Assembly (NCBI GenBank): GCA_050084515.1
Contig: CM114272.1
Location: 930,001 to 994,000, forward strand
Source: Blasia pusilla
Taxonomy: Eukaryota > Marchantiophyta > Marchantiopsida > Blasiales
Length of the DNA stretch: 64,000 nucleotides
Reading direction: 5' to 3'
Both the position numbers and the translations under genes were made by a program. Below the pieces are notes generated by a model. That model made no database searches and was not told the DNA's origin. It saw only the letters and a program-made list of their open reading frames with translations. This document shows, in pieces, positions 61,944-64,000 of the stretch (the first letter of the stretch is position 1; the number at the start of each line of letters is the position of its first letter).

Positions 61944-63434
61944 TTACGGGTGTTCCCCATGGGAAGGTCCCACCAGTCCTAGGACTCATGGCCGGTGGTC
62001 TTATTTAGTTGATCGGCATGTCCCTCTACGAAGTTCAGGCTATTTCTCTCCTAATTCAGGCCATTTCTATCAATTTACCGATTTTTTTATGTTCTTGAAA
62101 ACATCAACGACACCAAGGATCGTCCTTGGTATTTCCGCACCCCGATTTTGGCGGCGTGAAGGGACTCAAGACCAATCTTTACTCCCTGAATTATAAATCA
62201 TTGATCACCATGATCAAGGACCCTACGACCAAAAAATTGCTCCATGCGGAAGTGGTCTTAGAGCTAGCATATGAGAAATGCTTGATCTTAGTGAACCGCC
62301 TAAATCTTCACTAAGATCAACACTCCTTGGCCATTTGGGAGTTTAATTAAGAAGTCCTTTAGAGTTCCTATTTCTTTATTTGTTTTGTTTTGAGGAAAAT
62401 TTTGTATGAGCCTATGTTTCGAGTGCTTTTGAATTCAATTATTTTTCCTATATCATGGCATTCTTTTTCCAATCTTCTCTTGGTATCTAAAATTTTATAA
62501 TTAAAACATCGTAATAAAATTTTTAATTTCTTAGTTTATTCATAATTGCAAACTCACTTTTCTATAATATATAAAAGATATGAAGTGAATATTCAACCCC
62601 TAAAAATGATCACGTTGGGATTTGTCTTAATTTTCATGTCCTAATATCACATGTGAAGCAAAGAAGCTACAAATCAAGAAATTATGTGAGGAAAATTATA
62701 TTCTAAAATATCGTTTAGATAAGGACTAAAGAAACCATACATTGGCTCATTGTCCCAATATTATAGGCAAAATTTTTTTCAGTTTAAGGAGTATATAAGT
62801 CCCTCTTTCACATGCCAAAATTAAATTTCCATCTCTTATTATTCAAACCTATTTATACATTGTCATTAAAAAGTATATAAACCATCAAGACTTATTTAAA
62901 TTTTATTATTTTTTAATTCAAGGATCATTTCATTGAATTTTTCATGGAGAAATTTTTGTGATAAGGCCAATTAATCAATAACATATTTTAACATTGAAAT
63001 AAATTAGAATTACTTTTATCTTCATTTAAGAAAATTTCCTTCTTTATTTTAACTTTCACTCCTCTTCACTCTCTTTTGCCTTCATTGCCTTTTTGTCTAG
63101 AAAGAAACAAAAAACTTGTCTCCTTCACCTCTGTCATTTGGGGAAAGGAAATTCCCTTACCCCTATGCCTCCCACTTCCGAAGTAATTTTTTGGGGAAAG
63201 AAATCATTCCCACTTTCCCTACTCCAATCTCTAATCTCTTCATTAAGAAACAAAAAATAAAAAAATCTTCTCTTAACCCCTTTTTATTAAAAGTATAAAG
63301 TAGTACAAAAAGTCAAATGCTAACAAAAATATCTCGCTAAACATGCCCTTACAGGTAATAATCTTTTATTTTTAGATGTAATAGAACTACCTCGTGGAAT
63401 ACATAATTAATTATCCAAGGAAGAAGATAATAAA
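61944..63434. other. AT-rich intergenic DNA downstream of the Harbinger MITE
   Basis: A 62-codon frame near 62126-62314 ends inside the 14-bp inverted repeat. Nothing recognised beyond that. Confidence 0.45.
62282..62320. repeat. perfect 14-bp inverted repeat
   Basis: ttgatcttagtgaa and its exact complement separated by 11 bases. Confidence 0.85.
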
Positions 63435-63623
63435 TCTATATTATTATGGGAAACTGCATTTTTGATTTGCAAACACCTCTATGTTTGACATGTGGCAACC
63501 GGGCAGCAAGAAAATGTGTTTCCTTATACATGCAGCAAAAAAATGTTTTCCATTCTACGGGCAGCAAGGAAAAATAAATTTCCAACAAGATTAGTCTCGT
63601 GCATGACACGGGCTGCCCTCTAG
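63435..63623 (+). mobile_element. non-autonomous Helitron (best-preserved copy)
   Basis: Starts TCTATATTATTATGGG and ends CTAG, lying between an A on the left and a T on the right, as Helitrons do. A short hairpin (CGTG CATGA CACG) sits about 12 bases before the CTAG end. It shares a gcagcaaggaaa / gcagcaagaaaatg core with the copies near 9.7 and 22.8 kb. Confidence 0.7.
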
Positions 63624-63860
63624 TGGAATTTAATTGATAGTGTTGCACAAGTAGGATAATCTAAATACAAAGTTGCTTAATAGATCCATAGGAAATATTA
63701 CATGAGATAAGGCCCTTAAGCAACACTTAAGGGACCATAAGGCTCTTATCAAGAAAATGCCTCCAATAATTTAATGAGATTCAACTAGCTATTTCATATT
63801 TTTTATAACGGAGGCAAGATAAACGAGATAAAATATTTTTTCAAAATGTGTATTTCTCTG

Positions 63861-63861
<1 letters not shown>

Positions 63862-63915
<54 letters not shown>
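63862..63915. repeat. (AT)n microsatellite
   Basis: About 26 AT units near the window end. Confidence 0.95.
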
Positions 63916-63919
<4 letters not shown>

Positions 63920-64000
63920 CTAAATTTTGATGCATTCAATATTTTTTTAAACTTTGCATTTGGTGTTTCAACGAGATTATTTCTACAAATCATTTTCTTA

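Noticed and set aside
61930-62196. 88-codon open frame near the Harbinger MITE
   Set aside because: Begins inside the MITE terminus and shows no motif.
1-64000. tRNA genes, rRNA, CRISPR arrays or bacterial-type operons
   Set aside because: No cloverleaf with A/B boxes, no rRNA-like core and no spaced direct repeats were seen by eye. The composition is eukaryotic.

Overview
This window looks like nuclear DNA of a land plant, most likely a non-seed plant such as a moss, other bryophyte or lycophyte. The evidence is one plant-type bHLH transcription factor gene of the HECATE/INDEHISCENT/bHLH87 kind, plus plant-type transposons: Ty3/Gypsy, Ty1/Copia, LINE, Helitron, hAT and PIF/Harbinger. GC-rich islands (about 1-1.8, 7.7-8.6, 11.2-16.3, 37.1-39.1, 45-51 and 54.8-61.5 kb) alternate with very AT-rich sequence full of decayed repeats. 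The species cannot be named from the sequence alone.

Only one host gene is well supported. It is an apparently intronless bHLH gene at 58008-59873 (+, 621 codons from the first in-frame ATG), with a GC-rich, CT-rich upstream region and a CT-repeat in its 3' flank. The other GC-rich islands have many open frames, but I recognise no protein family in them.

The most striking object is a Ty3/Gypsy retrotransposon on the minus strand (about 51.3 kb down to 44.88 kb). Read 5' to 3' on the minus strand it holds a probable LTR/leader, gag with two zinc knuckles, protease, a complete but broken C5 cytosine DNA methyltransferase domain (about 46.92-45.90 kb), and reverse transcriptase with YIDD. The methyltransferase lies inside pol between protease and RT, and it keeps motifs I, IV (PCQ), VI (ENM), VIII and IX/X in order. 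The element is dead: it has many in-frame stops, at least two frameshifts, a substituted protease aspartate, and it is cut off inside RT. At the cut (about 44875) it meets an inverted piece of a Gypsy RT/RNase H region on the plus strand, which is joined in turn (about 44600) to a decayed Copia integrase/RT fragment.

Other supported elements: three decayed copies of the C-terminal part of one LINE-like retroelement (10.4, 12.1 and 38 kb); at least three Helitron copies with TC...CTAG ends (9.7, 22.8 and 63.5 kb); a hAT-like MITE family with CAAGGTTGCAC ends, including a nested insertion with an 8-bp target duplication at 26.2-26.8 kb; a PIF/Harbinger MITE with TTA duplication at 61.67-61.95 kb; a foldback MITE at 17.64-17.87 kb; and several long microsatellites. 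The methyltransferase-bearing Gypsy element is the best candidate for an unusual system.
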